Below are positions 63,751 to 64,000 of a stretch of 64,000 nucleotides of DNA, piece by piece. Both the position numbers and the translations under genes were made by a program. The notes beneath the pieces are model-generated. The model searched no databases. It was not told the DNA's origin and saw nothing but the letters and a program-made list of their open reading frames with translations. The stretch's first letter is position 1. Each line of letters opens with the position of its first letter. The DNA comes from Monarcha castaneiventris obscurior (Eukaryota > Chordata > Aves > Passeriformes > Monarchidae): positions 372,001 through 436,000 of the forward strand of contig JAMPIT010000712.1 of NCBI GenBank assembly GCA_026261815.1, given 5' to 3'.

Positions 63751-64000
63751 ATGGGGTCACCGTCGTGAGCATCTCTCCTCTGGGGGCCTGGGGTGGGGAG
63801 GAACGTTTCGGTCCTGTCCATACCACGGGCTGCTTTTCCAGCCAGGAAGTGCCAGGATGTGAGCTCCATGCTGCTCCGTGCCTCAGTTTCCCCTTGCACC
63901 AGCATTAACCATGGCAGAGGAGCCAGTGAGCAGCGCTGGGGATATTTAGGGGGATGTTGGGGTTGTCCCACCTCCCTCCCCGGATCCCACTGTGCATCAC
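63751..64000. other. right end of window, nothing assigned
   Basis: Contains TGCCTCAGTTTCCCC near 63880. No exon recognised, and the gene's next acceptor is not inside the window as far as I can see. Confidence 0.45.

Noticed and set aside
1..64000. CRISPR array, operon, tRNA or rRNA genes
   Set aside because: Tandem repeats here have no unique spacers of constant length. No cloverleaf or rRNA core was recognised, and the sequence is clearly vertebrate nuclear DNA.
1..64000. Endogenous retrovirus or LTR
   Set aside because: No paired long terminal repeats, primer-binding site, or gag/pol-like frame was seen; the only mobile DNA is CR1 and a doubtful MIR-like piece.

Overview
The window looks like GC-rich vertebrate, most probably avian, nuclear DNA, and perhaps a microchromosome or small macrochromosome. 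The reasons are interspersed repeats that are almost only CR1 LINE fragments (8.75-9.60, 48.22-48.35 and 57.85-57.99 kb), no recognisable Alu, B1, L1 or bacterial features, several CpG-island-like blocks, abundant mini- and microsatellites, and intron-type splice signals. There is no operon structure. Nearly all long open frames are artefacts of GC-rich DNA or of tandem repeats whose period is divisible by three.

Layout. 0-2.9 kb: upstream flank with a purine-rich repeat and an AT-richer, regulatory-looking block (2.45-2.83 kb). 2.95-5.25 kb: CpG island holding a large first coding exon (3570-5516, 649 codons, plus strand). It encodes an acidic protein with five successive paired-CxxC cassettes, four of them carrying an aromatic PFFPFL-like core, and it ends in a clean donor in phase 0. 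5.5-39.7 kb: what I read as intron 1, GC-rich, with satellites at 12.8, 22.6-23.6, 25.2 and 28.4 kb and many short AT-rich, TAAT-containing islands. 39720-39882: a phase-matched second exon (enters in phase 0, leaves in phase 1). 42592-42631 and 60816-60858: two short ATG-donor exons, each with promoter-like DNA upstream and each also leaving in phase 1. 43-64 kb: further intronic DNA with minisatellites (42.8-43.6, 49.6, 50.4-51.2, 53.0-53.5 and 56.0 kb) and the richest AT-rich islands (51.6-52.8 and 62.5-62.9 kb).

Reading as a whole: one plus-strand gene with at least three alternative 5' ends (exon 1 plus exon 2, exon 1b, exon 1c) that can all join the same downstream phase-1 acceptor beyond the right edge. 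The long cassette-bearing N-terminus would then be an optional module. I could not name the gene with confidence. Multiple phase-1 first exons and a very long regulatory intron are compatible with GSE1, but that is a guess from memory of gene architecture and no symbol is assigned. All AT-rich islands are called from composition and motif content only; no conservation could be tested.
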